A stretch of 64,000 nucleotides of DNA, from positions 310,001-374,000 of the forward strand of contig JABSSW010000026.1 in NCBI GenBank assembly GCA_018902385.1, read 5' to 3'. Position numbers and translations under genes: made by a program. Below, in pieces: positions 45,277 through 56,754 of this stretch; the stretch's first letter is position 1, and each line of letters opens with the position of its first letter. Under the pieces are notes generated by a model that was given only the letters and a program-made list of their open reading frames with translations, searched no databases and was not told the DNA's origin. The stretch comes from Physcia stellaris (Eukaryota; Ascomycota; Lecanoromycetes; Caliciales; Physciaceae).

Positions 45277-47043
45277 ATGAATCCATCAATGTATCAGCAT
45301 CCTCGGACAGGGTCCGCTGCAATTCAGCGTTCCCCTCATGCTGGTGCCCGCCAGCGAGGCGTTGGTAAGCTTTGAACCCCACATATTGATCGTATCACGG
45401 CAGTCTATAGCCGCGCGTAAGATTGTATCCAGACAAATCGACTGACGTTTTGAATTGCCGTAGGTCCCATGATTCCAGGCGCGCCTCCAAGATACACTGC
45501 CGAACAGACTCAGTTTCAAGCTCAGAATACCAAGGCCCAGATGGATGCGAACATGGCTTCGCGTAAAGCACGCGCTCCGACTGATCTCAATCTTCCGGAC
45601 GGCATTGAGGAAACCGTCATCGGTGACGGGGTGCAGCAGTACAAGAAATTGCAAGAGATTGAGGGAAAGCTCGACGCTACTATGATGAGGATGCGGCTTC
45701 AACTTCAAGACGACATGTTTCGTCGTCCGAAATATTACCGTACAATGCGAATATTTATATGGAACACAGTCAAGGACCAGCCGTGGCAATCAGGCGGCCT
45801 TGAGCAGAATGCGTTCGACTTCAATACTGATCTTCAAGGGTCATATAAAATCTTCATCAATGGAAAGCTGTTACCTGAAGAAGATTCTATCGATGAAGAA
45901 GACGACGCAGAAAGCGTGTCGGAAGAAGAGTCCACAGTCGCAGATCGAGGAAACAAAAACGAGGCAATGGACACTGATGAAGGAGCTAAATCTAAAAAAA
46001 GGAAGAAGGCTCAATTGGACGAGGAAGTTGCAGAAGATCCAGACAAACCCTCTCCGATACAATCGAAAACCAAACTATCTCATTTCTTCAAGGCGATCAC
46101 AGTCGACATGCACCGTGACTCACATATCCAACTACAACCCGACGGCACTACGACACTCGAATGGAAAAAGCCTCCTCCTCAGCCGAATGCTCAAACCTTG
46201 GCGCAGGATGCTGACTTTGACATACTGGACTTCGAGCGAAAGGGTGAAGAGAACATAAATTGCACCGTCAACTTCTACCTTGACGAAGAGCCCGAGCGTT
46301 ACCAGCTTAGCCCAGCACTCGCCCGAGTCTGTGACGAAAAGGCAGAAGACCGCGCTACAATCATGTGGAAGTTATGGCAGTATATAAATGCTCACGGTCT
46401 GCTACAAGACGAAGAGAAGAAAACCATCTCGTGTGACGAGCTCCTGCGTGCCGTTCGTGCCCTTACTATCCCCTACCCCATCTCGCTCACCTTCAGCTAA
46501 CCTGTAATCCTAATTTAGGTATTCAAATGCGAAACCATCACCTTCCCCCAGCTCTCCACCGCCATCCAACAACACTTAACCCCGCTCCCACCCCTCTCCT
46601 GCCCCTACACCATCCGTCTTGACCCGGACTACGCCTCCATCCCCTCCCCCAGCAATTGCTCCATCTACGACATCCGCATCACCTGCCCGCCCCCCATCCC
46701 TGAAACACCGTACATGCACGGCGCCCAATTCCTGCAAACACTAAAGCAGATCCGCGCCTATAATGAACACATTGCCCTCTTGGTACAGAAAACGCAGTCC
46801 AGCATGGCGAAGCATAGATACATGCAGTCTTTTGCAGAGGATCCGGCGAATTTCTTGAAGAAGTGGATGGGGAGCCAGCGAAGGGATATGGAGGTGATTT
46901 TGGGCGAGCGGTGGGGTGGGGAGGAGGGGACGACGATGGGGGGGAGTGAATTTCGTAGGGGAGGTAGGGATGGGGTTTGGGGAAGTGAGAAGGTTAGGGA
47001 GGCGGTGGGGTTGATGGTCAGTAAAGAGGCGAAGAGGGCTTGA
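45277..47043 (+). CDS. SWIB-domain chromatin remodelling subunit (Rsc6/Snf12, SMARCD type)
   Basis: Subunit of a SWI/SNF-class remodelling complex. Model join(45277..45364,45464..46452,46519..47043), 533 residues; introns GTAAGC...CGTAG and GTTCGT...TTTAG. Start 'MNPSMYQHPRTGSAAIQRSP', then 'RPKYYRTMRIFIWNTVKDQP' typical of the family's first conserved region. An acidic/basic low-complexity insert follows (genomic 45885-46060). The SWIB/MDM2 domain has 'YQLSPALARVCDEKAEDRAT', 'MWKLWQYINAHGLLQDEEKK' and continues over the second intron into 'DELLRAVFKCETITFPQL'. The C-terminal part 'YNEHIALLVQKTQSSMAKHR' resembles the SMARCD tail. Filamentous fungi usually have one such gene serving as Rsc6/Snf12, so I leave the symbol open. 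Confidence 0.92.
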
Positions 47044-47801
47044 TGTTGGATTTGATGTAAGATGCATGGTGTCCCGGCGTTTGGAAGAGCTGCGATGTTG
47101 CGAGGGCCGGCTCGCTTCCTACGTATGATGTGGAATTGGGGCTAGTGATGTGTGGGCTGAAGCAGGAGCTCGTAAGCTGTAAGATACCCCTTGATCTAGA
47201 CTTTTCACCGAAGAAGGCGGACTATAAATGAAGTTGAACCTCGCATAGCATTACTCCGACAGAAGTCCAGGTCACGTTGGTGAGATTTCCAAATCTCTTG
47301 CTTTCGGGCTTGAATCACCAGTACAGACTCGTAAAGAGCAGCGCAGTACTTGCAAAATATTCTTTCGATTCGACTTCTACTATTGCAGCGAATGATTAGC
47401 AAATTACTGTAGAAATTAACGCCAGATACTCTTAATGTTAAGGTACATTACGGTACCTTAGGTGTCTGCAAAATGGTTCGGTTTGTGAGTGAAGGTCATC
47501 CATTGGAAGAGATTATCGATGGCGCTAAGATTAGCGAATCAAATGGCCTGGACCAGCACCCTCATCAATACCGTATCACTTGAATATCTACGAGGCTGCA
47601 GGCAGCATTATTCTGTGCAAACTATTCCTCCTGTCTTCTTATGGATATCTTTTAATGTTTGCTTTCTCGCTTGTACCATCATCAAATCTGAGCTGACATA
47701 TCTTATACTTGTCTCCTTTACACATAATTCGAAGGCATATCTGAAATAAACGACCCTACACAGTCACTCTACACCTTCGTGCTCCTTTCTTTCGCAGATC
47801 A
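47044..47801. other. Intergenic with a small inverted repeat
   Basis: About 760 bp. It contains the hairpin TAAGGTAC-attacg-GTACCTTA at 47439-47460. The rest has only short frames. The promoter of the GT69 gene is expected from about 47500 on. Confidence 0.45.
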
Positions 47802-49436
47802 ATGGGCGAGCAGCACGAGCTACTAAGGAGAAGAACGTCGCATGACTCTGCTGCTTCCTCTCAAGACTCCTATGAAGGATCCTACGAGCCATCATCCCCG
47901 AAGACGTCGTTCCTAAGCTCGTCCTTATGGCGCCTCCTCCGCCGCCCAGTCCGCCGAGGCCGCGTCTTTTACACCAAGCTTCATCGGCAGCCTGGACGAC
48001 GTGGCATGCTTCTGCGCTGCCTCTCCTGGACGCTTGCAGCACTGGTTATTTCCATAAGTATACTGATTACCTTCACCGCCGCCTTCCGGCCTTCATATAC
48101 CCATCCACCTGACCACTATCGGACGTTGCAAAAGAGGTGTGAAGCGTCAAGAGAGCCCGGTCGCGGGAATATGAACGACGAAAAAGTTTACATCGCGGCT
48201 ACTTTATACGATCCAAATGGCAAGCTGGTACAGGGTGACTGGGGAAACGCGGTTGTTCAACTAGTTGAATTACTAGGGCCTCAGAATGTTCACTTAAGCT
48301 TATACGAGAATGATGTCAGTACAGAAGCGAAGGCTGCGCTGAAGAGTATGAAGGATAAAGTTCAATGTCGGTGCCTATTGCCATTCACTCCATTGGTAGA
48401 CTTAAGCTAATGATCTGATGTTTTAGGCAATACCTCCCTGATATCAGACCATCTTTCTCATCAAGATGTATATTCGGTGACGACTCCATCGGGGGAGAAA
48501 CGAACGAAACGTATAGCATTCCTCGCAGAAGCTAGGAATCGTGCCTTGCGGCCACTAGACGCCGAATCCGTGGATCAATTTGATAAGCTTCTTTACATTA
48601 ATGATGTAATCTTCAATCCCATTGATGCTGTTAACCTGCTGTTTTCCACCAATCTTCAACCGTCAGGGCATGCCGACTACCGCGCTGCTTGTGCAACCGA
48701 TTTTATTAATGCATTCAAATTTTACGACAGATTTGCCACAAGGGACAATGAAGGCTACACGACGGGCATACCTTTCTTCCCCTGGTTCACTGATGCTGGC
48801 CGGGCGGAAAGCAGACAAGACGTGCTAAATCAGAAAGACGCAATTCGTGTGCGCTCGTGTTGGGGAGGCATGACCGCTTTCGAAGCAAAATGGTTTCAGG
48901 ATCGCACTCTGCCGTCAATACCGCCTGACCATCTCAACGAGAGCAATCATCTTGACCTTGAGATCGCACCTCTTCGTTTCCGTTACGACAAAGATCCCTT
49001 CTGGGATGCATCGGAATGCTGTCTAATTCATGCAGATCTAGCGTACCTCAGCCAGGGCGGTGATACGATAAGAGATCCCGGCATTTTCATGAATCCTTAT
49101 GTACGCGTGGCGTACGATGTTCGCACACTTGGTTGGCTCCCGTACACACGCCGAGTAGAGCGGCTATATTCATTCATACACACTCTTCTCAATCATCTTG
49201 TGGGTATGCCGGAGTATAACCCGCGAAGGCTGGATCATCCTGGAAGCGAGGTTGTAGACAAAGTCTGGATTCATGAAGAGGCTGAGCGTAAAGGCGAAAT
49301 TGGCCACTATGGAGATGTGAAGCGCATCGCTGAGCCAGGACGTTTCTGCGGTGCAAGGAAGCTTCTGGTTTTGAGGGATGACCCAAACCCGGGAGAGAAG
49401 GGCTGGGAAACCGTTGAATCGCCAGCAGTCGCCTAA
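47802..49436 (+). CDS. GT69 alpha-1,3-mannosyltransferase (CMT1/CAP59 family)
   Basis: Golgi type II glycosyltransferase of family GT69 (Cryptococcal mannosyltransferase 1 domain, PF11735). Model join(47802..48366,48427..49436), 524 residues. A basic Ser-rich cytoplasmic tail comes first, then a single transmembrane helix ('LSWTLAALVISISILITFTA', about residues 75-95), then the lumenal domain. Family blocks are 'VYIAATLYDPNGKLVQGDWG', 'LLGPQNVHLSLYENDV', 'CNTSLISD' (rebuilt across the intron), 'FDKLLYINDVIFNPIDAVNL' and 'SCWGGMTAFEAKWF'. The terminus '(R)FCGARKLLVLRDDP' is also typical. Members add mannose in capsule, glycan or GIPC synthesis; the acceptor here is not predictable. No defects. 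Confidence 0.9.
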
Positions 49437-51492
49437 TGAGATTCCTTTGCTGGGTCTGACTACATATCATCCCATGTCATCCCACGAGTTGCTTAAAATT
49501 GGCATTATAACAGCAGCGCTAGCTCCAAGTTTACCAGCGAAAGCCACGACTGATAGCCATCACGACCTCATATATCACGTATACTCGTCGGACTTCTTAG
49601 CAAGAGAAGGCAGCCAGGTGACAGGTATGGCTTCATGTTACCGCCGATCCCAGTCCGCCTCACGCAGGAGCGAACTAGAATCCGGTCTGAACAATAATGC
49701 AGATGCCCCAAGATGGTTCTTAAATGAGCTCATGTACGAGGACTGTGTGAGATAATTGGAGTTCTCTCGACGTATTCTAGCGGCGAAGACCTTAAAACGG
49801 TTGACCTTGTCTTGGAATGTCAATGATGAATCCTGCTTCAGAAGCATATGGAGTTAGCAGCTGCCGTCACTCTACCACTGTTCGCTTATAGGAGATCCGA
49901 GAACTTGGGCTTTGCGACCATTTCTCCTTCACGCTCTGCGAAGGCTGACGAGCGAGGTCTGCGCTTACCGATGATGGCCCAAGCAAACATTCTATGATTG
50001 GACTAGCTACGCGAAAGACAGGCACACATTGTGCCTGTACGGTTACACAACATAACGCCCCTCTGTCTTTGGGTAATAGTTGCCACTGCTGCGATGTAGA
50101 TGTCGACCTCGATTCGGTGATTGTCAGCTTGGCAGCCGTCGACCGACCGAGCTTCACAGAGCTCTGCTTGCAGCCGCATAACGCTCGGCATGCTCCTCTC
50201 GACGATCTGCGTAGCACTCCACAACACGGCGCTGCATCTTTGATATTGCAATTTTCCTCTCGGAAATGCAACCAGGAATGGATCTCAAATGGTTAAGCCC
50301 CGTATAAGTTACCCACTGATTGCGTCCTACAGCAGGTCAAAACCCATCATTGCTAGACACACCATCCGCTTGGTCTGCCTAGGAGATCGGGGTAGCATGA
50401 TCATGGTTCGGTCACCAAAGACTGCAGTAAGTGTCCTTACTAGTCCTCGCCCTGTCGTGTGCCAGCCTCATGCTGTGCAAACGTGACCCGCCCGGACAGC
50501 ATAACTGCATACAATAGCAATGCGTGTAGAAGCCTAGTCATGAGTGCCGCGTTAAGTCGCTTCCCTGTCAATCACGTAGTCCCCATGCAGAGAGATGAAA
50601 GGACTGTAGCTACCGCATCCAGCTGAGGGTCCTTCGTGACTATTCGACAGATTGATGTAGGTCCTTTGGTTATGAACATCATGCGGTTATGTAAGCAAGG
50701 TGGCCTTGCTTTTGTTTTGTCTGACGGGATGTCTACAATAATTCAAGCACTGTGGGCCTCATTCATAAGTGTAGGCACAAACAAGCTGCATCTCACATAA
50801 CGCCAAAGGAAAGAAGATTGGATGTATCGCTTTTTCTCTCAGCGAAGTATTACAATGTCACCTTTCTACGTGTTCCGAAGACAGTCAATTCATCGCATTT
50901 TGCCATTTCCTGGTCTAGAGCGACTACTTCAGAGATCATCATTGGTTAGGCCGACTTGAGCCCCTGCAGTCTTTGCCTTCAGGGTTTGCTTTTGACGCAG
51001 CATCTCTAGATCTTCTATCCTGATTATCTTCACTGTGCTTCACTCGCAATTATTATCTCGATGTCTTCGTAATGGCACTGACGAAAGTGTTGTTGGCTCG
51101 AAATACTGACATAGCGAGAATGGTGTAGGAGAAACCATGCTGGGCTCTTTGGACCATTCACCTAGCACCATTGAGGATGCGGTCTTCCGCCAACTCAATG
51201 CGAGGTAGGTAGAACGACATGTGTTAGCCTTGGCGTGTTAAGGTCTGGGATATTCATCAAAGACATCATGCAAGTGAAGTGGGTCGTGACTGCCTGTTTC
51301 CATCCTTGGGACACCATGTTTGCGAAATTTGGCAGATGTGAGGTAATAAAGACAGTAGCATGATAAAGGCTGGAAATGCTTATAACACACTGAAAGTCAG
51401 GTTTCTGGACCTTCTGCTTCAAATCCGAAAAGTACTCTTATCAAGACTGGTTTCCTTATTGAGCAAAGCAGTCTCAGTCTTGTTCATCCAGT
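49437..51492. other. Two kilobases without a supported gene
   Basis: Several frames of 65-135 codons on both strands, none with a domain or splice-consistent extension. No transposon motif, tRNA or strong repeat was recognised. Confidence 0.4.
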
Positions 51493-51930
51493 ATGCCAAA
51501 GAGACCAATAAGTGCACTGTTACCACCTAAACAATCAGACTCAAAAGAGCAAGCAGGCTCCGATAGATCCTACCAGGATGGCTCCAGGGCTCCTCGCAAC
51601 AGTATGGACTCTGACTTCGAAGCCGGAGCAGCTCCTCGCGATCATCGAACTCCGGAGAAGATGAGCGCACATGCCACAGAGCCCGAGGATATAGTCATGG
51701 GAAACACCGAGGGCAATGAACAAGAGGTGGAAGCATTTGGGTCAAGCCTCACTTCCAAGTTGGATGCAGTCAAAGATGGAAGCATGGACATGGATCCAGA
51801 CAAATTTGGAAGGAACGAGAAGGGTGAAGAGGAAAAGGACGGAGGAGAGCAGGATCGAACGAAGAAGAAGAGGACACAAGCTGAGGAGGGAGCTGGGAGT
51901 GGTAGGTATCACAATAATCTGTACTATTGA
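51493..51930 (+). CDS. Hypothetical acidic low-complexity protein (doubtful)
   Basis: Open frame of 145 codons starting 'MPKRPISALLPPKQSDSKEQ'. It is rich in Glu, Asp, Gly, Lys and Ser, with a run of acidic and basic residues near the end ('KGEEEKDGGEQDRTKKKRTQ'), so it would be disordered. A GTAGGT site near 51901 could be a splice donor to an unseen exon. No domain or homology is recognised. It might be a real short gene or the first exon of a longer one. Confidence 0.3.
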   Translation: MPKRPISALLPPKQSDSKEQAGSDRSYQDGSRAPRNSMDSDFEAGAAPRDHRTPEKMSAHATEPEDIVMGNTEGNEQEVEAFGSSLTSKLDAVKDGSMDMDPDKFGRNEKGEEEKDGGEQDRTKKKRTQAEEGAGSGRYHNNLYY

Positions 51931-52499
51931 ATGCAAGCTTTGGTCAGGTAAGAACCTTCCATCCGGCTCTCTATTGGTGTCAAAGATGTACGTAGTAACC
52001 GTTCCATTGCAGCCACAGTATTGGATTTGGTGTTGTCAGTACTTCTTGCTTTCATAGGAGCATGCAGGACGAGGGAATTGTATGACGGACGTCAAAGTAG
52101 AGTAAATGTCTAATCCGAAGACGGCTTAGTGTTGATAAATGACAGCGGAATTATCATCATCAACCATCATATGTTAGGTCCATCAAGTGGCAATTCACAG
52201 GAAAAGCAATGCAGTTTTCATCTTCTCCCCGACTGTCAATGTCAAAACAAGACTCCTTACTATTGGGACGGAGTGCTTCGAGGCAATCTTCCCGATTAGT
52301 TCTAGATTCAGTGGGAGGGGCTGAGCTGAGTGAGCTGACTGTCAGACTGAGACCAGAACTTTTTCAAAATGAGAGCTTCGTATCATCTCGGCATTCCAGA
52401 TGTTCATGTTAAACGGAACACAGTCTCAGTACTCAGTCATCCCAGGTTCAACGGAGGGAACAGGATTTGCAGCTTTCTTGTTGATCTAGCGTCAGTCAT
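51931..52499. other. Intergenic, no supported gene
   Basis: About 570 bp upstream of the SAT4-type membrane protein. Short overlapping plus-strand frames (52209-52554) are not convincing. Confidence 0.4.
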
Positions 52500-53954
52500 A
52501 TGGCGGTCCCTGCCACTCTCACGTCTCCAACCGAAGAAAGCGAGTATACCTTAGCGCACTTACCAGGTCTACCACCTCCGTCGCCGGAGATTGTTCCAAA
52601 TTTTGTCATTCCATACAACCGCCAAGACCTGATTGTCTTTACCACGGCAATTACCCTTACTGTTTCTACAATCTTTGTCATCCTACGGACCTATACGAGA
52701 CACTTTATAAACAAGACTGGCCTTAGCTGGGATGATTGTAAGCTTCTCTGCCTGTGATTTGTCTTGTTTAAACCAAAAAGCTTACTTGAAAAATACTAGA
52801 CCTTTCAGTGATTGCCTGGGTGAGCATATCAAGTTCATCATCTTAACCGTACTTTGATTGAGTTTGGGCCTCACAGGCTGGGTACGTATCATACGCGTCC
52901 CTAGGGTATCAAGCCGTTCATCATGGAGCTTTTATCCATCAATGGAATGTTCCAGCTTTGGAAGTCATGCGCTTCCTCAAGGTAATCTCTACTGAACCAC
53001 GGGAGCAAATAAGTTAATCAATCATCAGATTATCAGTTGGCTTCATATCCTTTATTGTCCCGTCATACTTATCACGAAAATGTCGATTTTGCTCCAAATA
53101 AAGCATATCTTCGCGCCAGCGAATCGCAATGCGGCACACTACATCTGCTACCTCGTCATATCGATCAACCTGCTATTTTACACAGCAGTCATGTTTGTCG
53201 GAATTTTCGTCTGCACGCCTAGGCAGAAATTTTGGAATCCGACCACCCCCGGTCATTGCCTCAATATTAACACTGTCAATATTGTTGCAAGCGTTATCAA
53301 TGCTGCCTCGGACCTCACCCTTCTGCTGTTGCCCATAGTATGTGTGTTCCAATTGCAGATGACCCTCAGAAAGAAGCTCGGAATATCTGCAGTCTTCGCT
53401 GCGGGGGCTTTGTAAGCTGCTCGCCCCCATATTGAAAGTTCTTTACTGAAAGGTAGTCTAAAATTTGACAGCGCCTGTATATCTAGCGTGATGAGAATAG
53501 TCACTAGCATTCAAGTATCACATACCAAAGACGTCACGTGGTATCTTGTACCAGAAGGGTTATGGGCGTAAGTATTTATTCTCGGTCCCTCACTCATACG
53601 ACCTATCACTCATTACCATATGATTCCAGCCTTGGCGAAATCTCAAGTGGCATCATTGCAGGCTGCTTACCCACCCTCCCCCAATTCTTTCGGTATTTCG
53701 TACCCAAGATCACTTCGCGACTGAGCTCCGGTCGCACTGGGAAGCTCAACGCTGGTGGTTCCAGCAAGCAGAGCGCCCGTGTCTGTATGAGATCTCCGCA
53801 TGCTGCCGTCTCGGAAAATTATATGGAACTCAATGAGGGGCCCATGGCAATGATGGACGGTAGTGTGGGGAGAGCTAAAAACATGGGAGCGCCTAAAGTA
53901 TGGACTGATGAAGTAATTGTTGACGACGAGGAAAAGGTGACATCTGCTCGGTGA
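52500..53954 (+). CDS. SAT4/rhodopsin-like seven-helix membrane protein (PTH11-related)
   Basis: Fungal integral membrane protein of the rhodopsin-domain family (PF20684; SAT4 and CFEM-less PTH11-like receptors). Six-exon model join(52500..52737,52800..52819,52877..52981,53029..53411,53472..53567,53630..53954), 388 residues with all phases closed. Exon 2 is only 20 nt. Family features: 'ITLTVSTIFVILRTYTRHF' (helix), 'GLSWDDYLSVIAWAGYVSYA', 'ITKMSILLQIKHIFAPANRN', 'YLVISINLLFYTAVMFVGIF', 'CTPRQKFWNPTTPGHCLN', 'ASDLTLLLLPIVCVFQLQM' and 'SSGIIAGCLPTLPQFFRYF'. There is no CFEM domain. The roughly 100-residue C-terminal tail is hydrophilic. Ligand and function are unknown; some relatives act in surface sensing. 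Confidence 0.87.
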
Positions 53955-54218
53955 CAAATGTATGAGCAGAGTTTTACAACCAGGGGAATCTTTTGTAATG
54001 TGGAGCACCAAGGTAAGTATTAAAATCTTGATCGTACTAATAAGACCGATGTGTTGGACACACGGCGTACCAGAAAGCAAAGCTATTACGGTGATCGAGC
54101 TCCGTGAGCTGAATCTTACTAGGAAAAAGCCACCTTCCTTCTCGCAACACTATCCATTAAACCACCTCTCTCCGCTTCAGAAATCCATTTCCTCTGCATT
54201 CCCGCTGTTATCTCCCTT

Positions 54219-54647
54219 TCAACTATGACCCACAAGAGCCTGCAACATCGCGACATTCCTCCCCTCAACAGCATCCTCCATCCCGGCGAAAGTTTTGCTG
54301 ACCTCCTCCAACCATTCATTGGCTATCCGCACCGCACCCCGAACCTCCCACGTCTCCCTATGCCTCAGGTTTTCATAGTACTTTTCAAAGCCGTTCTCCC
54401 CCTTCTCTACTTCAAACCCTACCTCTGTCTTTATGACCTCAAACTTTTGACTCATTACCGTCAAGTTTTCAGCCTGCGTTGGGTAGCGGGGCTGCTGGCT
54501 GCGCCAAGTGTGGTATACGTGTTTGGTGATCTGGTCGTCGCGGCGGATCATTTCTTTGTGCAGACCGCGGAGCTCTTCGATGTAGGTGCCCTTGGTGATC
54601 CTTCTTGTAGTGGCAGGAGTAGGAGGTGTTTCGGTGGTAGAAGGCAT
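54219..54647 (-). CDS. Unknown helical protein, paralogue A
   Basis: Single-exon frame of 142 residues. The first 17 residues are Thr/Pro-rich, the rest mostly helical. The block 'LHKEMIRRDDQITKHVYHTW' corresponds to 'LHTSLIDRHDRVTGFAIADY' in the minus-strand gene at 56101-56754. Further on, 'GFEKYYENLRHRETWEVRGA' parallels 'DFYQYLATEPEWKIKAKMDD'. This supports both being real and related. No known domain. The 5' side is AT-rich with a TATATAAG-like sequence about 25 bases upstream of the start codon (minus strand). Confidence 0.5.
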   Translation of the reverse strand: MPSTTETPPTPATTRRITKGTYIEELRGLHKEMIRRDDQITKHVYHTWRSQQPRYPTQAENLTVMSQKFEVIKTEVGFEVEKGENGFEKYYENLRHRETWEVRGAVRIANEWLEEVSKTFAGMEDAVEGRNVAMLQALVGHS

Positions 54648-56100
54648 CGCTGCGTTTTTTAAAAGGAAGTATATAAGTTGCTTTGATTGTTGTGTACTGT
54701 TCTTGTTGATTGCTTCTTTGAATTCGAGAGAGGACTGAGGACTGAGGATTGTGAGAAATTGAATGAGTAGATGCGATATTTGTATCCCAGCATCAGTCCC
54801 TTGACCTCCTCATCACACTATCGTGAGTCAATCTAACAAAGGTTTCGACAAAGGTGTTGTCTAAGACATTTCGGAAGTCTGCAGAGAAGGAGCACAATGG
54901 GAACGAGAAACATGTCTCCAGCTGATTGGATCTCAGAGAACGACGGAAACCGCTTTGTGACCCAGCTCCGGCATGCTTCGTGTTCTGTCACAACAGGAAA
55001 ATCTCATTGTGTATTCAGAATGATCACATTTCTACAAGGATCAGATGAAAGGCATGTCTCGAGCGCACAGCTCCTCGTGCAATCGGACAAGGAAATCATA
55101 GGCGTCGTACGTCCTGCAATGTTCCAAATAGCACCCCTAGCATGGCTACATGCTGCGTATAGCAGTATCCGACGGCTAGCCTGCCAGCAACAGCTTCCGA
55201 AGTCGTGCTTCGAATCGAGCACCCCCAGCATGATGGCATGCTTCTATTGAGTCTTCAATGGGCTTTCAATGTAAGGTCGTGCTTTGCAGCCTCTTGAAAC
55301 CCAAATGCTTCGCACTGAGGATATCTGGGAACAGGGCTCTAGGATACTTGCAACGAGAACTCCGAATGTCGTCGTAGAACTAGCTGGTTGAATCTTGGCA
55401 GCGTCATATGACTTGAGTGTCTGCTCGATGTAGAGCTTTGAGAAGAGGCTCGCTCGATGCGAGGCTTCCAAGATTGCCTGCTACGAAATGCAGGTCTTCT
55501 ACTGCCGTAGCTGACTGAATGTTACCAGCGTCATACAGCTTGAATACCTACTCTCGGCTTTCGAGACTGAGTGCTTGCTCGACGCAAGACTTTGGTCTGA
55601 ACTGCTTCTATTTATGCTAGATTTCCAGACCGATTGTTATTGAACGTGCAGACAGCGAGCAGCTCCTTGCTAACAACAGCAAAGACGCGTCGTTCATGAC
55701 ACGTGGCTAATCTCCCATCCTTCTCGTTGAAAACGAGTGTGGTAAAGCCTGACAGCAGTGTTATAAGTAACCGGGGCTACACGAGGGAAGCCATATCTGT
55801 AGAGCGCGGTTAACGCGTGAGGTCGGCAGTCGCTTATCTAAACGCGACCGCTAGCCCAACAGGGCTAAGCTCGTATTTGTATCGCAATCTTCAAATTTCC
55901 AGAGAGCCCTGAAAACCACCTCTGACTTCATGAGATGTCTCCAAGGAGCACACGTCCCTGGGCGAAGAAAGACAAATTTGGAGCTTTGCGACTCATAAGT
56001 CTGCTGCAGTGAGCTGTATATCCAGTCTATACGATTGTCTCATCTATGATAGCACAGATACACCGAACCCAATCCCACGATAACCATCCTTTCTCTATTT
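54648..56100. other. Intergenic with a diverged direct repeat
   Basis: About 1.45 kb. A direct repeat about 90 bp long, offset by 128 bp, is visible at 55381-55470 and 55509-55591, differing largely by transitions. The frame at 54897-55250 (117 codons) has no domain. No tRNA was found. Confidence 0.4.
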
Positions 56101-56754
56101 CTACTGTATCATACATCCACCAAACCAAACCCTCGATCCTCCCTGGTTCGCAGCATTCTCCAACTCCTGCTCAATCTGCATGCGCACCTCCATCTCCATC
56201 TTCCTCTCTCGCTCGCTCTCTCTCTCACGCTCAATCTCTCTCTCCCGCTCAATCCACTTTTCTCGCTCGATCTGTCTCTCTTCTTCCCTGTGCTCCTCCT
56301 GCTGAGTTCTCATCCACCCCATTATCGCCTCCAGTTGCACCACTATCTTCTCCATATCGTCCATCTTCGCCTTAATCTTCCACTCCGGCTCTGTCGCCAA
56401 ATACTGATAAAAATCCTTGCGGCTAACCTCATCTCTATAGTCGAGATAGGAATCGATGCCCGTCAAGGATTTGGCTAGAGCCAGCGTCGCCTGTTGCTGG
56501 GTGCGGTAGTCGGCGATGGCGAAGCCGGTGACGCGGTCGTGACGATCGATGAGCGAGGTGTGCAGACGTGCTAGCTGCTTTAACAACATCTTCTTCTTTG
56601 AGTCTCCTTTTTCGAGAGTGGTAGCTGTTGCTTGAGTGGAGCTTGAGGAGGCGTGGCTGGAACCGCTGGGGATGGTAGAGAGGCTGGAGGCAGAAGACGA
56701 GGAATTGCTCGGGCTGGCTTCTATGCGCATGTTCTCCGGAGCGATTGAGGCCAT
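56101..56754 (-). CDS. Unknown helical protein with charged ER-rich helix, paralogue B
   Basis: Single-exon frame of 217 residues. Residues 1-50 are Ser-rich and probably disordered. The core (about residues 60-145) has 'LARLHTSLIDRHDRVTGFAI' and 'EWKIKAKMDDMEKIVVQLEA', related to the gene at 54219-54647. Residues about 153-200 are an almost uninterrupted Arg/Glu helix ('REREIERERESERERKMEME'), a single-alpha-helix or coiled-coil type stretch. It is encoded by a CT-rich microsatellite-like tract on the plus strand. The C-terminal 15 residues are Gly-rich. No known family. The 5' side carries three imperfect 28-29-bp repeats. Confidence 0.5.
   Translation of the reverse strand: MASIAPENMRIEASPSNSSSSASSLSTIPSGSSHASSSSTQATATTLEKGDSKKKMLLKQLARLHTSLIDRHDRVTGFAIADYRTQQQATLALAKSLTGIDSYLDYRDEVSRKDFYQYLATEPEWKIKAKMDDMEKIVVQLEAIMGWMRTQQEEHREEERQIEREKWIEREREIERERESERERKMEMEVRMQIEQELENAANQGGSRVWFGGCMIQ

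Noticed and set aside
54897-55250. Plus-strand frame of 117 codons
   Set aside because: No domain; an overlapping antisense frame has similar quality.
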